A stretch of 64,000 nt of DNA. Source: Treponema sp. (lineage in GTDB: Bacteria; Spirochaetota; Spirochaetia; Treponematales; Treponemataceae). Below are positions 52,619 to 61,759 of this stretch, in pieces. The notes beneath the pieces were generated by a model, which was not told where the DNA came from, ran no database searches, and saw nothing but the letters and a program-made list of their open reading frames with translations. The translations under genes were made by a program, and so were the position numbers. Location: the NCBI GenBank assembly GCA_017449265.1, contig JAFSJW010000049.1:1-64000 (forward strand), in the 5' to 3' direction. Positions within the stretch are counted from its first letter, which is position 1; every line of letters starts with the position of its first letter.

Positions 52619-54997
52619 ATGGCAGAAAATATTCGTATTGCACTTGCAGGAAACCCGAATGCGGGAAAAACGACGCTTTTTAACGCGCTCACAGGCTCAA
52701 ATCAGTTCGTGGGAAACTGGCCTGGAGTAACAGTCGAAAAGAAGGAAGGAAAGCTCAAAAAACATGACGGCGTTATAGTGACAGACTTGCCGGGAATTTA
52801 CTCGCTCTCACCTTACACCCTTGAAGAGGTCGTTGCGCGAAATTATCTAGTCGGAGAAAGACCTGACGCAATCCTTAACATAGTTGATGCAACAAACCTT
52901 GAACGAAACTTGTATCTCACAACTCAGCTTGTGGAGCTTGGAATTCCTGTAGTAATCGCACTGAACATGATGGACATCGTAAAAAAGGCAGGGGACAAAA
53001 TCAATATTAACGAACTTACCCGCCATCTCGGTTGCAAAATCATTGAGATTTCAGCTTTAAAAGGTACGAATGTCATGGAAGCGGCCGAAGAAGCAGTTAA
53101 GGCTGCGAAAGAAACTAAAACAATTCCGCAGCATGTGTTTCCAGGGCCGGTTGAACACGCAATCGCTCATATTGAGGAAGCGGTCGTTCACAATCTCCCG
53201 GAAGAGCAGCAGAGATGGTACGCAATCAAGATTTTCGAGCGTGACGACAAGATTCTTGAAATGCTCAAAATTGCACCAGCTACGCTCGAACATGTTGAAA
53301 CAGACATAAAGGCGGCGGAAAAAGAGCTTGACGACGATGCAGAGAGCATTATCACGAACGAACGATATGTTTACATCGCGCAGATTCTTAAATCGAGCTA
53401 CAAAAAGGCAAATGCCGGAAAACTTTCAAATTCGGACAAGATTGACAGAGTTGTTACTAACCGCTGGCTTGGTCTTCCGATTTTCGCCGTGATTATGTTC
53501 GCAGTCTATTGGATTGCAATGGTTGGAGTTGGAGCCGCAGCAACTGACTGGGCAAACGACGGGCTTTTCGGTGACGGGTATCACTTGTTCGGAATTGGCT
53601 CATCGGCTTACGAAGAGGCTGCCGAAGAATATGGCGACACGCCAGCAATCCTTGAGGCACTTGAAAAAGGCGAAAAGACTTATGTTGTGGAAGACGAAGA
53701 AACGCTGGAGCTTTCCGAGCCAATCGAAATTACTGATGAAGTTGCTTCTGAGGCAAAAGCAATGGCAGCCAAATACGGCGAAGAAGGTCCCGATCCTGCA
53801 AGTTACGGAATCTGGGTTCCTGGCGTTCCTGTTGTAATCGGTGGATTACTTGAAAAGCTTGAAACATCAGAATGGCTTTCTGGTCTTATCCTTGACGGAA
53901 TTGTGGCAGGAGTTGGAGCCGTTCTTGGCTTTGTTCCGCAGATGCTCGTCCTTTTCCTCATGCTCGCTTTCCTTGAGGCGTGCGGATACATGGCACGAAT
54001 CGCATTTGTCCTTGACCGAATCTTCCGAAAATTCGGGCTTTCAGGAAAATCATTCATCCCTATGCTCGTAGGAACGGGTTGTGGCGTTCCTGGAATCATG
54101 GCAAGCCGCACGATTGAAAATGACCGTGACCGCCGCATGACGATTATGACAACAACTTTCATTCCTTGCGGAGCAAAAGTTCCGTTTATCGCAATGATTG
54201 CAGGCGCAATCTTTGGCGGAGCTGCATGGGTAGCAACAAGCGCGTATTTTATCGGTATGGCGGCAATTATCATTTCAGGCGTAATGCTCAAAAAGACAAA
54301 GATGTTCGCAGGAAATCCGGCTCCGTTCGTAATGGAACTTCCTGCTTACCATATGCCTACTTTGGGCAATATTCTCCGATCAATGTGGGAGCGCGGCTGG
54401 TCATTCATCAAAAAGGCTGGAACAATAATCTTGCTCTCAACAATCGTAGTCTGGTTTACAAGTTTCTTCGGCTGGACAGAAGAAGGCTTCGGTATGCTTA
54501 GCGAAGACCAGCTTGATTCTTCTATCCTTGCTAAAATCGGCTCTTGCATCGCTTGGATTTTTGCTCCTCTGGGCTGGGGAAACTGGCAGGCAGCTGTTGC
54601 ATCAATCACGGGTCTTGTCGCAAAGGAAAATATCGTTGGTACAATGGGCATCCTCTACGGAAGCGGAGAACTCACGGCATATCAGGCACTCGCTCAGGCA
54701 TTCACAAGCGTGGCTGGATTCTCGTTCCTTGTATTCAACCTTTTGTGCGCTCCTTGTTTTGCCGCAATTGGTGCAATCAAGCGTGAGATGAACAATGCAA
54801 AGTGGACTTGGTTTGCAATCGGCTATCAGTGCGGTTTCGCTTATGTAGTCGCATTCATAATCAATCAGTTTGGAAAACTCTTCACAGGAAATGTGAATCT
54901 AATTGGTTTTGTCTTGTCGGTAGTCGCTCTCATTGGAATTATTTACATGCTCTTTATTAAAAAGTATACTGAGGCAACAAAGCTCTCTGTAAAATAG
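52619..54997 (+). CDS. feoB: ferrous iron transporter FeoB (792 aa)
   Basis: Fe(II) uptake permease with an N-terminal GTPase. G1 GNPNAGKTTLFNAL (residues ~10-23), switch region NWPGVTVEKKEG, G3 VTDLPGIYSLSP, G4 NMMD. GDI-like helical part ~170-280. Between the first membrane helix and the rest is an acidic insertion of about 100 residues (~305-400; YEEAAEEYGDTPAILEALEK...). Core helices follow: GFVPQMLVLFLMLAFLEACGYMARIAFVLD, PMLVGTGCGVPGI, TFIPCGAKVPFIA, with the conserved Cys of both motifs. Regulated from the feoA promoter. Confidence 0.97.
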   Translation: MAENIRIALAGNPNAGKTTLFNALTGSNQFVGNWPGVTVEKKEGKLKKHDGVIVTDLPGIYSLSPYTLEEVVARNYLVGERPDAILNIVDATNLERNLYLTTQLVELGIPVVIALNMMDIVKKAGDKININELTRHLGCKIIEISALKGTNVMEAAEEAVKAAKETKTIPQHVFPGPVEHAIAHIEEAVVHNLPEEQQRWYAIKIFERDDKILEMLKIAPATLEHVETDIKAAEKELDDDAESIITNERYVYIAQILKSSYKKANAGKLSNSDKIDRVVTNRWLGLPIFAVIMFAVYWIAMVGVGAAATDWANDGLFGDGYHLFGIGSSAYEEAAEEYGDTPAILEALEKGEKTYVVEDEETLELSEPIEITDEVASEAKAMAAKYGEEGPDPASYGIWVPGVPVVIGGLLEKLETSEWLSGLILDGIVAGVGAVLGFVPQMLVLFLMLAFLEACGYMARIAFVLDRIFRKFGLSGKSFIPMLVGTGCGVPGIMASRTIENDRDRRMTIMTTTFIPCGAKVPFIAMIAGAIFGGAAWVATSAYFIGMAAIIISGVMLKKTKMFAGNPAPFVMELPAYHMPTLGNILRSMWERGWSFIKKAGTIILLSTIVVWFTSFFGWTEEGFGMLSEDQLDSSILAKIGSCIAWIFAPLGWGNWQAAVASITGLVAKENIVGTMGILYGSGELTAYQALAQAFTSVAGFSFLVFNLLCAPCFAAIGAIKREMNNAKWTWFAIGYQCGFAYVVAFIINQFGKLFTGNVNLIGFVLSVVALIGIIYMLFIKKYTEATKLSVK

Positions 54998-55006
54998 GAG
55001 GCAAAA

Positions 55007-55156
55007 ATGGGAAATATAATCGTAGGTTCGGTTTTGCTCGCAGCAGTCGCTGCCGTAATCGCAAAAATGATTATTAACAAAAAGAAAGGAAAATCGTCAT
55101 GTGGTTGCGGTTGTTCAAGCTGTGGCACTGGCGGAACATGTCACTGTAAAAAATAA
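55007..55156 (+). CDS. FeoB-associated Cys-rich membrane peptide (49 aa)
   Basis: Tiny protein: one membrane helix (NIIVGSVLLAAVAAVIAKMII) then KKK and a Cys-rich tail (SSCGCGCSSCGTGGTCHCKK, six Cys). Matches the FeoB-associated Cys-rich family (PF12669-like) found after feoB. It could shuttle or reduce iron at the transporter; unproven. GGAGG is 5 nt upstream, 9 nt after feoB. Confidence 0.88.
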   Translation: MGNIIVGSVLLAAVAAVIAKMIINKKKGKSSCGCGCSSCGTGGTCHCKK

Positions 55157-55171
55157 ATAAAAAGCGATTGG

Positions 55172-55196
55172 GGGCGGTTTCGTACAGAAACCGCCC
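55172..55196. terminator. bidirectional terminator, feo operon / flavoprotein gene
   Basis: Perfect 10-bp stem GGGCGGTTTC-GTACA-GAAACCGCCC with AT-rich tails on both sides, between convergent genes. Confidence 0.82.
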
Positions 55197-55201
55197 ATAT
55201 T

Positions 55202-56932
55202 TTATTTGTCCTTGATATATTCCAGCGCAGAATCAGCGGCGATTTTTCCGAAAATGCAGTAGTCAGCAACGGCATTACCTCCAAGACGATTTCCGCCGTG
55301 AACCCCGCCTGTAACCTCGCCTGCCGCATATAAAGCGGGAATAGGATTTTCAACATTATTAATAACTTGAGCCTTAGAATTGATTTTAAGCCCGCCCATC
55401 GTGTGATGAATTGCTGGGGCGCACTCAACGGCATAGAACGGCGGGGAAACAAGCTCCCGTTCCATGCTTTTCGGATTCCGACCAAAATCATCGTCTTTCT
55501 TTGCTTTCACATAATTATTGTATGTGGTTATTGTGTTCAAAAATTCTTTTTCAGGAATATTCAGCTTTTCGGCAAGCTCTTCCACAGAACTGCCCTCAAC
55601 AAGAAGTCCCTCTTTCGCGTAAGTTTCGATTGCTTTTAGCGAAAGGCGAACATTCTGGTCAAAAACAAGGAAAGCGGTCTTTCCGGGCTGCGCAAGAATA
55701 TCAGCAGAAACAACATCACGGGTTTCCATTTCGTTCACGAACCGCTTTCCTGTTCTGCTTACAAGAATAGCTCCGTTTCCACGGACAGCTTCGGTAATCA
55801 TTATGCCTGTGCCGGGAACGACAGTTGGATGAGTCTGAATCTGTGCCATCTGTGTAAGAGCTGCATCAAATTTCTCAACCATTTTAAATGCGTCGCCTGT
55901 TGCTCCACGATGATTCGTCGTATCAAAATCGGTAAGAGAAGGATTGTAGAGCGCAACCATATCAGGATTTGCCCCAAAACCGCCTGTTGCAATGATGACG
56001 GCTTTTGCTTTTATTGTATATTCACCTGTTCCTGTAGCTACGCGAACGCCGCAAGCCTTTCCGCCGTCACTCAGAATATCAATCACTTTGTTCCTGAGTC
56101 TTATATCGGCACCTTGATTTCTTGCCGCATTGTGTATTCGGGGAACAAGATGCTCTCCGATTGCGCTTCCTCCCTGTGGTCTGTGAATGCGCTTGTTCGT
56201 TGCGCCGCCAAACATTCCCACATCGCTCAAATCCGCACCAATCATCGGGGACTGGAGCCATTCAACAATTTCGGCTGATTTATCAACCAAAGTGCGCACA
56301 AGATTTGGGTCATTCAGAAAATAGCCGCCTTTCATGGTATCGTCAAAAAACACATCGGGAGAATCTTTTATGCCCAGACGCTCCTGCTCTTTCGTATATG
56401 AGGCGTTTATTCCGCCCGTGGAAAAATTTGAGTTTCCGCCTACGATTCCCATTTTCTCAAGGACGATTGTTTTTGCGCCTTTGCTGGCGGCTTCCGTTGC
56501 GGCAACAAGCCCCGCGCCGCCCGCACCGATAATTACGATGTCACACTCAGAATCCTCATAAACAATCTGCTCTTTGGCTTTTCCCTCAGATGCGTCAAGC
56601 GCAGCGTTTAAGGCCGCAATAATTCCGTTCCCTGTAAGGGTTGCCCCAGAGACAACATCAATTCCGTTGGTCGTTCCAGTAGCTTTGAATTTTTCTAGTA
56701 TAGAATCTTTGACAAGAGCAGCGATTTCTTTTGTTTCATTATCAGAAATAATGCGCGCATCGGAAACTTTCCCATCCTCAATTGTAACTGAAACTGTTAT
56801 ATCACCATTACGCCCTGCGCCTTCGCCAGTAAAAACTCCGTCGCAAAGGACACCTGCCTTTTTTTTGCAACTGATTACAGAAAAAAGCAAAGATAAAATC
56901 ATAAGTAAAGAAAAAAAACGCATTTTCTTCAT
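55202..56932 (-). CDS. exported flavoprotein reductase: FMN-binding + FAD fumarate-reductase-like domains (576 aa)
   Basis: Lipoprotein signal (LLFSVISC, Cys22). Residues ~30-115 are an FMN_bind domain with DVVSGATLTGN (94-103), whose last Thr is the ApbE flavinylation site. Residues ~135-575 are the fumarate reductase/succinate dehydrogenase FAD domain: DIVIIGAGGAGLVAATEAAS, VGGNSNFSTGGIN, then HTMGGLKINSKAQV and GEVTGGVHGGNRLGGNAV. So it is an extracytoplasmic reductase for a small organic electron acceptor such as fumarate, urocanate or another enoate; substrate not readable. Start at 56932 with GGGAG 9 nt upstream. Confidence 0.9.
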   Translation of the reverse strand: MKKMRFFSLLMILSLLFSVISCKKKAGVLCDGVFTGEGAGRNGDITVSVTIEDGKVSDARIISDNETKEIAALVKDSILEKFKATGTTNGIDVVSGATLTGNGIIAALNAALDASEGKAKEQIVYEDSECDIVIIGAGGAGLVAATEAASKGAKTIVLEKMGIVGGNSNFSTGGINASYTKEQERLGIKDSPDVFFDDTMKGGYFLNDPNLVRTLVDKSAEIVEWLQSPMIGADLSDVGMFGGATNKRIHRPQGGSAIGEHLVPRIHNAARNQGADIRLRNKVIDILSDGGKACGVRVATGTGEYTIKAKAVIIATGGFGANPDMVALYNPSLTDFDTTNHRGATGDAFKMVEKFDAALTQMAQIQTHPTVVPGTGIMITEAVRGNGAILVSRTGKRFVNEMETRDVVSADILAQPGKTAFLVFDQNVRLSLKAIETYAKEGLLVEGSSVEELAEKLNIPEKEFLNTITTYNNYVKAKKDDDFGRNPKSMERELVSPPFYAVECAPAIHHTMGGLKINSKAQVINNVENPIPALYAAGEVTGGVHGGNRLGGNAVADYCIFGKIAADSALEYIKDK

Positions 56933-57126
56933 GCAAAACATCTCCCGAATTCTCATCTCTATATGATAACAGGTTCTTTTTCAATATAAAAGCGGAATTT
57001 TCACTAAAATACCTAGGAAAATGATACTAAATCCAGTTCAGCAGACGCCATTTTTCTAAATCCGTATGCAGAAAACTGGAAATTCCGCCTAACAAAATAA
57101 TTTTTTGAAATCAGAAAATATTTTGG

Positions 57127-57154
57127 TTGATTTTCGCAATTTCTCTAGTAAAAT
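57127..57154 (+). promoter_or_regulatory. putative promoter of rubrerythrin
   Basis: TTGATT, 16-bp spacer, TAAAAT, 62 nt before the rbr start codon. Confidence 0.5.
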
Positions 57155-57215
57155 TGATATAAGACAAAAAAATTGTCTGGATGTTTATTACAGTTTTTCC
57201 AACGGAGGTATTAAA

Positions 57216-57758
57216 ATGGAAAATATCAAAGGAACAAAAACAGAACAGAACCTTATGGCGGCTTTTGCAGGAGAATCTCAGGCACGAAACAAGTACACAT
57301 ATTATGCAAGCAAAGCCCGTAAGGATGGATTTGAGCAGATTGCGGATATTTTTGAGGAAACAGCAAGAAACGAAAAAGAACACGCAAAAATCTGGTTCAA
57401 GCTTTTGCACGATGGCGATGTTCCGTCAACTAAGGATAATCTCAAGGATGCGGCTGACGGAGAAAATTACGAGTGGACTGATATGTACGCGGAATTTGCA
57501 AAAGTTGCAAAAGAGGAAGGATTCACCCGCATCGCAAAACTTTTTGAAATGGTAGGCGCAATCGAAAAAGAGCATGAGGAACGCTATCGTAAGTTGCTCG
57601 ACAACATTACGGGAGAACGCGTGTTCAGCAAAGATGGCGATGTTATCTGGCAGTGCGCTAACTGCGGTCACATAGTTGTCGGAAAGAAAGCACCTGCTGT
57701 ATGTCCTGTCTGCGCTCATCCGCAGAGTTTCTTCGAGGTCAAGAAAGAGAATTACTAG
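57216..57758 (+). CDS. rbr: rubrerythrin (180 aa)
   Basis: Non-haem di-iron peroxidase that detoxifies H2O2 in anaerobes. Four-helix ferritin-like domain with two ExxH-type iron motifs ([15 protein letters not shown] and [13 protein letters not shown]) and a C-terminal rubredoxin knuckle pair ([11 protein letters not shown] and [13 protein letters not shown]). GGAGG is 7 nt upstream. Stand-alone unit ending in the hairpin at 57770. Confidence 0.96.
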   Translation: MENIKGTKTEQNLMAAFAGESQARNKYTYYASKARKDGFEQIADIFEETARNEKEHAKIWFKLLHDGDVPSTKDNLKDAADGENYEWTDMYAEFAKVAKEEGFTRIAKLFEMVGAIEKEHEERYRKLLDNITGERVFSKDGDVIWQCANCGHIVVGKKAPAVCPVCAHPQSFFEVKKENY

Positions 57759-57769
57759 CTTTAAAATAT

Positions 57770-57803
57770 GTGATGGCTGTACATTCAGAAGTCCAGACAT
57801 CAC
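57770..57803 (+). terminator. terminator of rbr
   Basis: GTGATG-g-CTG / CAG-a-CATCAC stem, then TTTAACTTTTATTTTA. Confidence 0.6.
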
Positions 57804-57968
57804 ATTTAACTTTTATTTTATATTTTGCATTGGTCTTTTTTAAAAATAGTTCGTATAAATAAATAGGCGTGATTTACACGACTTGTTTTGGCGGTAATAA
57901 AGCTTGTAAGCGCAAAAAATTTCCAAAACAAAATTAACAAGCACGAAAATGTGCAGCAGGAGAATAAT

Positions 57969-58427
57969 ATGAAGAAAATTTTTGTAGCAATCGCATTACT
58001 TTTTTCGGCAACAGTTCTATTTGCAGAAAGATTTCCAATGCAATTGATTGATGACGGAAGTCATGTTTTTGAAACGACTGTCAAAGAGCTTAGTTCTCAC
58101 GGAATACGAGAAGAAATCGTTATTAAGAACAAATCTAGCGTTCCGCTGAAAAATGTCAAATGCACGCTTTTTTTGAACGGCGAGCCACATGAGATGCAAG
58201 TTTTGCCTTTTGTTGAAGTAGGCAAGACTGGTCATGTCAAAGGTGAAAAAGATGACGAGCTTAAAGATGAGCTTCAGATTTTCTTCGGAAATGCAGGAAA
58301 ATTCTCACATTCAAACAAAAGCAATCTTAAATTTGCTTTTTCGTTTGGAAATGCCAACGATGCGGTAAAAATCATCAAAATTTCCAAGAAAGGAAAAGAC
58401 ATCCTTTTTGAAGTCATAGACAAATAG
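57969..58427 (+). CDS. exported protein of unknown function (152 aa)
   Basis: Signal peptide MKKIFVAIALLFSATVLFA with likely cleavage after residue 19. The mature part contains an alternating beta-like pattern (EEIVIKNKSSVPLKNVKCTLFLNG) and charged loop (VKGEKDDELKDELQ), suggesting an immunoglobulin-like fold. I do not recognise a family. AGGAG 6 nt upstream sets the start. Flanked by rubrerythrin and a small membrane protein; no operon link is evident. Confidence 0.6.
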   Translation: MKKIFVAIALLFSATVLFAERFPMQLIDDGSHVFETTVKELSSHGIREEIVIKNKSSVPLKNVKCTLFLNGEPHEMQVLPFVEVGKTGHVKGEKDDELKDELQIFFGNAGKFSHSNKSNLKFAFSFGNANDAVKIIKISKKGKDILFEVIDK

Positions 58428-58484
58428 GAATTGGTCTTTGCAAGATGAAATTATTTTTTCGCGGTATTCTTAATTGAAACTAGT

Positions 58485-58520
58485 AGACTGGTTCGGAAGG
58501 CGTTGTTTCCGAACCAGTCT
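58485..58520. repeat. dispersed palindrome copy (14-bp perfect arms)
   Basis: AGACTGGTTCGGAA / TTCCGAACCAGTCT, loop GGCGTTGT. Located 57 nt after the previous stop codon. Confidence 0.75.
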
Positions 58521-58546
58521 GATTTATTCCAGGGGGCAGTTTGGGA

Positions 58547-58759
58547 ATGTTCAGTAAATCTATTAAAATTTTTTGCGTGTCTTGTGCCGTGGCTCTTTTT
58601 CTTGTGGGCGTTTTGTTGTTCATGCCTGCTTTCCAAGCCGCCGTTTTTTCTTTTGCGGAACGAATAATCGGAAAGGAGATACGGAATCCTGAAACTGGAG
58701 ATTGCTGGAGTAGTGGTTTTCTGGTGCTGCAATATTTGCAATCAACGGAGGGGTTATAA
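58547..58759 (+). CDS. possible small membrane protein (70 aa)
   Basis: MFSKSIKIFCVSCAVALFLV begins a single membrane helix; the remaining ~35 residues (FAERIIGKEIRNPETGDCWS...) are soluble. AGGGGGC is about 10 nt upstream. No family recognised; overlaps the convergent 98-aa gene by 6 nt. It may be real or chance. Confidence 0.4.
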   Translation: MFSKSIKIFCVSCAVALFLVGVLLFMPAFQAAVFSFAERIIGKEIRNPETGDCWSSGFLVLQYLQSTEGL

Positions 58760-59050
58760 CTTCCGTTGATATTTTGCTGAAAGAGCAGGGTCGAGCTTTT
58801 CCCTGTAGTCGAACTTATCAAGAAACCAGATTATGCTTTTCCTTGAGATTGCGATTGACGCAAATAGCCCTATAATCAGTACGAAAGGAAGAAGAACTGT
58901 TACCGGTATGCTTTGCTGTGCTTCTTCAGAAAGCCCTGCGATTATGAACATACAGGAAAAAATAAGAAATCCCTCAATTACAAGCCCCAGAATGATGTTA
59001 AAAATACCAACGCAGATATTGAATACAAAAGTTCGCTCTTTCCGTGTCAT
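58754..59050 (-). CDS. small integral membrane protein (98 aa)
   Basis: Two hydrophobic helices (FNICVGIFNIILGLVIEGFLIF and VTVLLPFVLIIGLFASIAIS), then a soluble basic tail (ISRKSIIWFLDKFDYREKL). Start MTRKERTFV at 59050 overlaps the lspA stop (ATGA), GAGGAAAAG just upstream, so it is translated with lspA. No family recognised. Confidence 0.65.
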   Translation of the reverse strand: MTRKERTFVFNICVGIFNIILGLVIEGFLIFSCMFIIAGLSEEAQQSIPVTVLLPFVLIIGLFASIAISRKSIIWFLDKFDYREKLDPALSAKYQRKL

Positions 59051-59604
59051 TTCTTTTCCTCTGAGTCTTTTTTGAACGACATGATGAACGAAAAAAGCAG
59101 CAGAATTCCGCATACGACAACAGCAGAGTCTGCAATATTGAATGTGGGCCATCTTTCAAGCCCGAAAAGACCGTAGAATTTTACATCGATGAAATCAATT
59201 ACGCCTTCGGAACGAAAGAATCTGTCGATAAGATTTCCGAATCCGCCGCCGCATATTCCGCAGATTGCCCAGCTCTGGAGAGAAGTGAGGTTGTCGGCCT
59301 TGAAATATGCTATTAGGACAAAGATTAGGACAGCCAGCGGGACTATTCTGAACAAGATGCCGCGTGCGGCAAGAGACCAGCCGTGCCCAATCGAAAATGC
59401 AATTCCTGGATTTGAGACATGGATAATTCTCAGAATGTCGCCAAAAAATTCAAAACCAATCGTTCCTGACGAAATGTATTTTGTGACAAGACATTTTGAG
59501 ATTTGGTCAAGCAAAATAACGGCAATAAGCAGCAAGAGCGGCAGAATTTTTTTTGCCTTTGGATATTGCGGTTTAAACTCAACAGCGATTGTTTGTGTAG
59601 CCAT
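59047..59604 (-). CDS. lspA: prolipoprotein signal peptidase II (185 aa)
   Basis: Aspartyl membrane protease that cleaves lipoprotein signals at the lipid-modified Cys; consistent with the many lipoproteins here. Catalytic Asp pair in FGNLIDRFF and FNIADSAVV; earlier ILLDQISKCLVTKYI and SNPGIAFSIG match the family. About 20 residues precede the first helix, slightly long. AAGGA at the start. Confidence 0.96.
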   Translation of the reverse strand: MATQTIAVEFKPQYPKAKKILPLLLLIAVILLDQISKCLVTKYISSGTIGFEFFGDILRIIHVSNPGIAFSIGHGWSLAARGILFRIVPLAVLIFVLIAYFKADNLTSLQSWAICGICGGGFGNLIDRFFRSEGVIDFIDVKFYGLFGLERWPTFNIADSAVVVCGILLLFSFIMSFKKDSEEKK

Positions 59605-59646
59605 AATCCTTAAAGTATAAAGCCAGTGACAAAAAGTTACAAGCTG

Positions 59647-60954
59647 TTATCTTTTCAGCGTGGTGATTCCGTCCATGAAATTGCAGACAAGGCGGAATCC
59701 ATCGCCGGCATCCCTTCCTGATTGGTCGTCTTCAAGGCGGTACGATACTGTGCAGTACAGTTGCTCATTGAACCAGTCGCCGCCACGCTCTACGCGAGAT
59801 GAGGCAAAAGCTGCCCCTGTTGGCGCAGTCCCTGATGAAATTGGGGCGTACCAGTCCCAGCACCATTCCCAGACATTTCCGCTCATGTCGTATATTCCGA
59901 GCTTGTTTTTTGCTTTCTGGCGTATTTTTTGGGCTTTTCCAAAGCTGTTTGCCTCGTACCAGGCTACATTCTTTAAGTTCTCGCTTCCTGAATATGTATA
60001 GCTGTCGGAAAGCCCGGTTCTTCCGCCTCTGGCAGCATATTCCCATTCAGCTTCAGTGGGAAGTCTGTAGCCTGTGGCCTTGATGTTCATTTTGATTTTG
60101 TCCCACAACGGATTTTTTGATGCAGGACCGCAATATTTTGTAGTATCGTTTTCGGTTTTTGAAATAATTCCGCTCCAGTTTTTTGGGTCTTTTTCGCCCT
60201 CTAAAGAATAGACTGGTTCACGGCCCTCTGCAATGCTCCTGAGATTGCAGTAAACAATCGCATCGTACCAGTTTGTGTAATAAACAGGTATGTCCGCGCC
60301 GCTTCCGTCTTCCTCGCCAGGTTTCCGTCCGCCGTAGCAGCAATATTTTTCATATTCGGCCTGAGTTACCTCATGGTTGCACATATAGAATGTGTCGATG
60401 CTTACAGTCCGTCCCCTGATGAAAATAGCCGAACCTTTGAGCGCGCCGCTCAGAGATGTTCCTTCGACCTCAACAAAATCAGAATCCACAATAGAAATCC
60501 ATTGCGCATAAAGCTCTATGTCTTTGTTCAGAACGATTCTGCCGCTGTCTTTGTAGCTTTCTCCGCTTCCGTCGGGATTTGTGCTCCAGCCTGTGAAATT
60601 GAACCCTGGCCGCGTGAAACGGTTTTTGGCAAGCTCCAGAATAGTTCCTTCCGTGTAATGGCGCGCTCCGCCCATAGAGCCGTCTCCTCCGTTCGCGTGG
60701 AATTTTAGTGAATATGTCTTTTTTTCGGGAACGGCTTTTACAGGTTCTGGCTTTGGCTCAGGCTTTTCTTCTTGTACTGGAGGAGGGGCAGGCTTTTTCT
60801 TTTTTTTTGGCACGGCGTTTTGGTTTTTCCTAACGAAGTCACCTTCGTCTTTTGAAATCCTCCATGAGCTGCTTTCTCCCTCGGGAGCTGAAACACAAGA
60901 TTCAATAAAAACAAGAGGCAGTAATAACATCAATATATGGAAGATTTTTTTCAT
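59647..60954 (-). CDS. SUMF1/formylglycine-generating-enzyme-like lipoprotein with InlB B-repeat (435 aa)
   Basis: Exported: lipobox IESC. A Pro/Lys/Glu-rich linker follows (~55-80). Residues ~82-155 are one InlB B-repeat/Flg_new module (YSLKFHANGGDGSMGG ... GFNFTGWSTNPDGSGESY ... IELYAQW). Residues ~170-430 are an FGE-sulfatase domain: VSIDTFYMCNHEVTQAEYEKY, PVYYTNWYDAIVYCN, YRLPTEAEWEYAARGG, NVWEWCWDWY, VERGGDWF. It probably is a structural or binding domain; the active FGE Cys pair is not clear. Adjacent to Nif3-like gene (5 nt). Confidence 0.88.
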   Translation of the reverse strand: MKKIFHILMLLLPLVFIESCVSAPEGESSSWRISKDEGDFVRKNQNAVPKKKKKPAPPPVQEEKPEPKPEPVKAVPEKKTYSLKFHANGGDGSMGGARHYTEGTILELAKNRFTRPGFNFTGWSTNPDGSGESYKDSGRIVLNKDIELYAQWISIVDSDFVEVEGTSLSGALKGSAIFIRGRTVSIDTFYMCNHEVTQAEYEKYCCYGGRKPGEEDGSGADIPVYYTNWYDAIVYCNLRSIAEGREPVYSLEGEKDPKNWSGIISKTENDTTKYCGPASKNPLWDKIKMNIKATGYRLPTEAEWEYAARGGRTGLSDSYTYSGSENLKNVAWYEANSFGKAQKIRQKAKNKLGIYDMSGNVWEWCWDWYAPISSGTAPTGAAFASSRVERGGDWFNEQLYCTVSYRLEDDQSGRDAGDGFRLVCNFMDGITTLKR

Positions 60955-60959
60955 TATGC

Positions 60960-61727
60960 TTACAACCCCGTTGGAATGTCGATGAAAATAGTTTCGATTC
61001 CTTTTTCGCGCTCAAGTTTTTCGCGCACAAGGTTTACGCCAACTGTTTCGGTCTGATAATGCCCTCCGGCAATTACATTGATTCCTGCTTCCTCTATTGC
61101 ATGAAATTCTTCGTGCCCGACTTCGCCTGTAATGTAGGCATCGGCTCCGGCCGCAATTGCCTGCTCAAAATCTTCCCCTGCACCGCCAGAAATTATTGCC
61201 ACGGATTTTATCTCTTTGCGCCCGAATGGAAGTATATGGCTCGGCTTTTCCCCGTGCGGAAATAAAATACGCGCAAGCTGGTCAATCGTAACTGCGTTTT
61301 CAAGGTAGCCGACTGCTCCAAGCGTCATTCCGCGCCATTCTCCGAACGGACGGATATGTTGCAAATTCATGCGGCGCGCGATGCCGAAATTATTTCCTAC
61401 CTCCATGTTCGCATCAAGCGGAATGTGGTATGCAATTAGTGCCAAATCATTTTTGATGAACGATGAAATCCGCTTGTAGAATGAGCCTGTAATTGTCTGA
61501 CAATGCCCCCAAAAAAGCCCGTGATGTACGAAAAGAACTTGCGCTCCGTATTCGGCGGCTTTTTTTGCCGAAGCCTCGCACGCATCCACCGCAAACGCAA
61601 CTTTCGTTATCTCCTTTGCCCCTGGCGCAGAGTTCTCAATCTGGATTCCATTCAGCGAAATGTCGTTTTTGAAATTTTCATTCCTCAAGAATGTGTTGAA
61701 ATAATCATTTAATTGATAAAGATTCAT
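60960..61727 (-). CDS. Nif3-like dinuclear metal-centre protein (255 aa)
   Basis: NIF3/YbgI/DUF34 family. Metal ligands are visible in LFVHHGLFWG, ALIAYHIPLD, and near the end YITGEVGHEEFHAIEEAG and VIAGGHYQTETVG (His/Glu). Homologues are annotated as GTP cyclohydrolase 1 type 2, but the true function is unknown. GGAGG 5 nt upstream. Lies between pyrC and the SUMF1 gene, same strand, 32 nt after pyrC. Confidence 0.9.
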   Translation of the reverse strand: MNLYQLNDYFNTFLRNENFKNDISLNGIQIENSAPGAKEITKVAFAVDACEASAKKAAEYGAQVLFVHHGLFWGHCQTITGSFYKRISSFIKNDLALIAYHIPLDANMEVGNNFGIARRMNLQHIRPFGEWRGMTLGAVGYLENAVTIDQLARILFPHGEKPSHILPFGRKEIKSVAIISGGAGEDFEQAIAAGADAYITGEVGHEEFHAIEEAGINVIAGGHYQTETVGVNLVREKLEREKGIETIFIDIPTGL

Positions 61728-61759
61728 AACAGCCTCCGGTTAGAATTTTTCCCGCAGAT

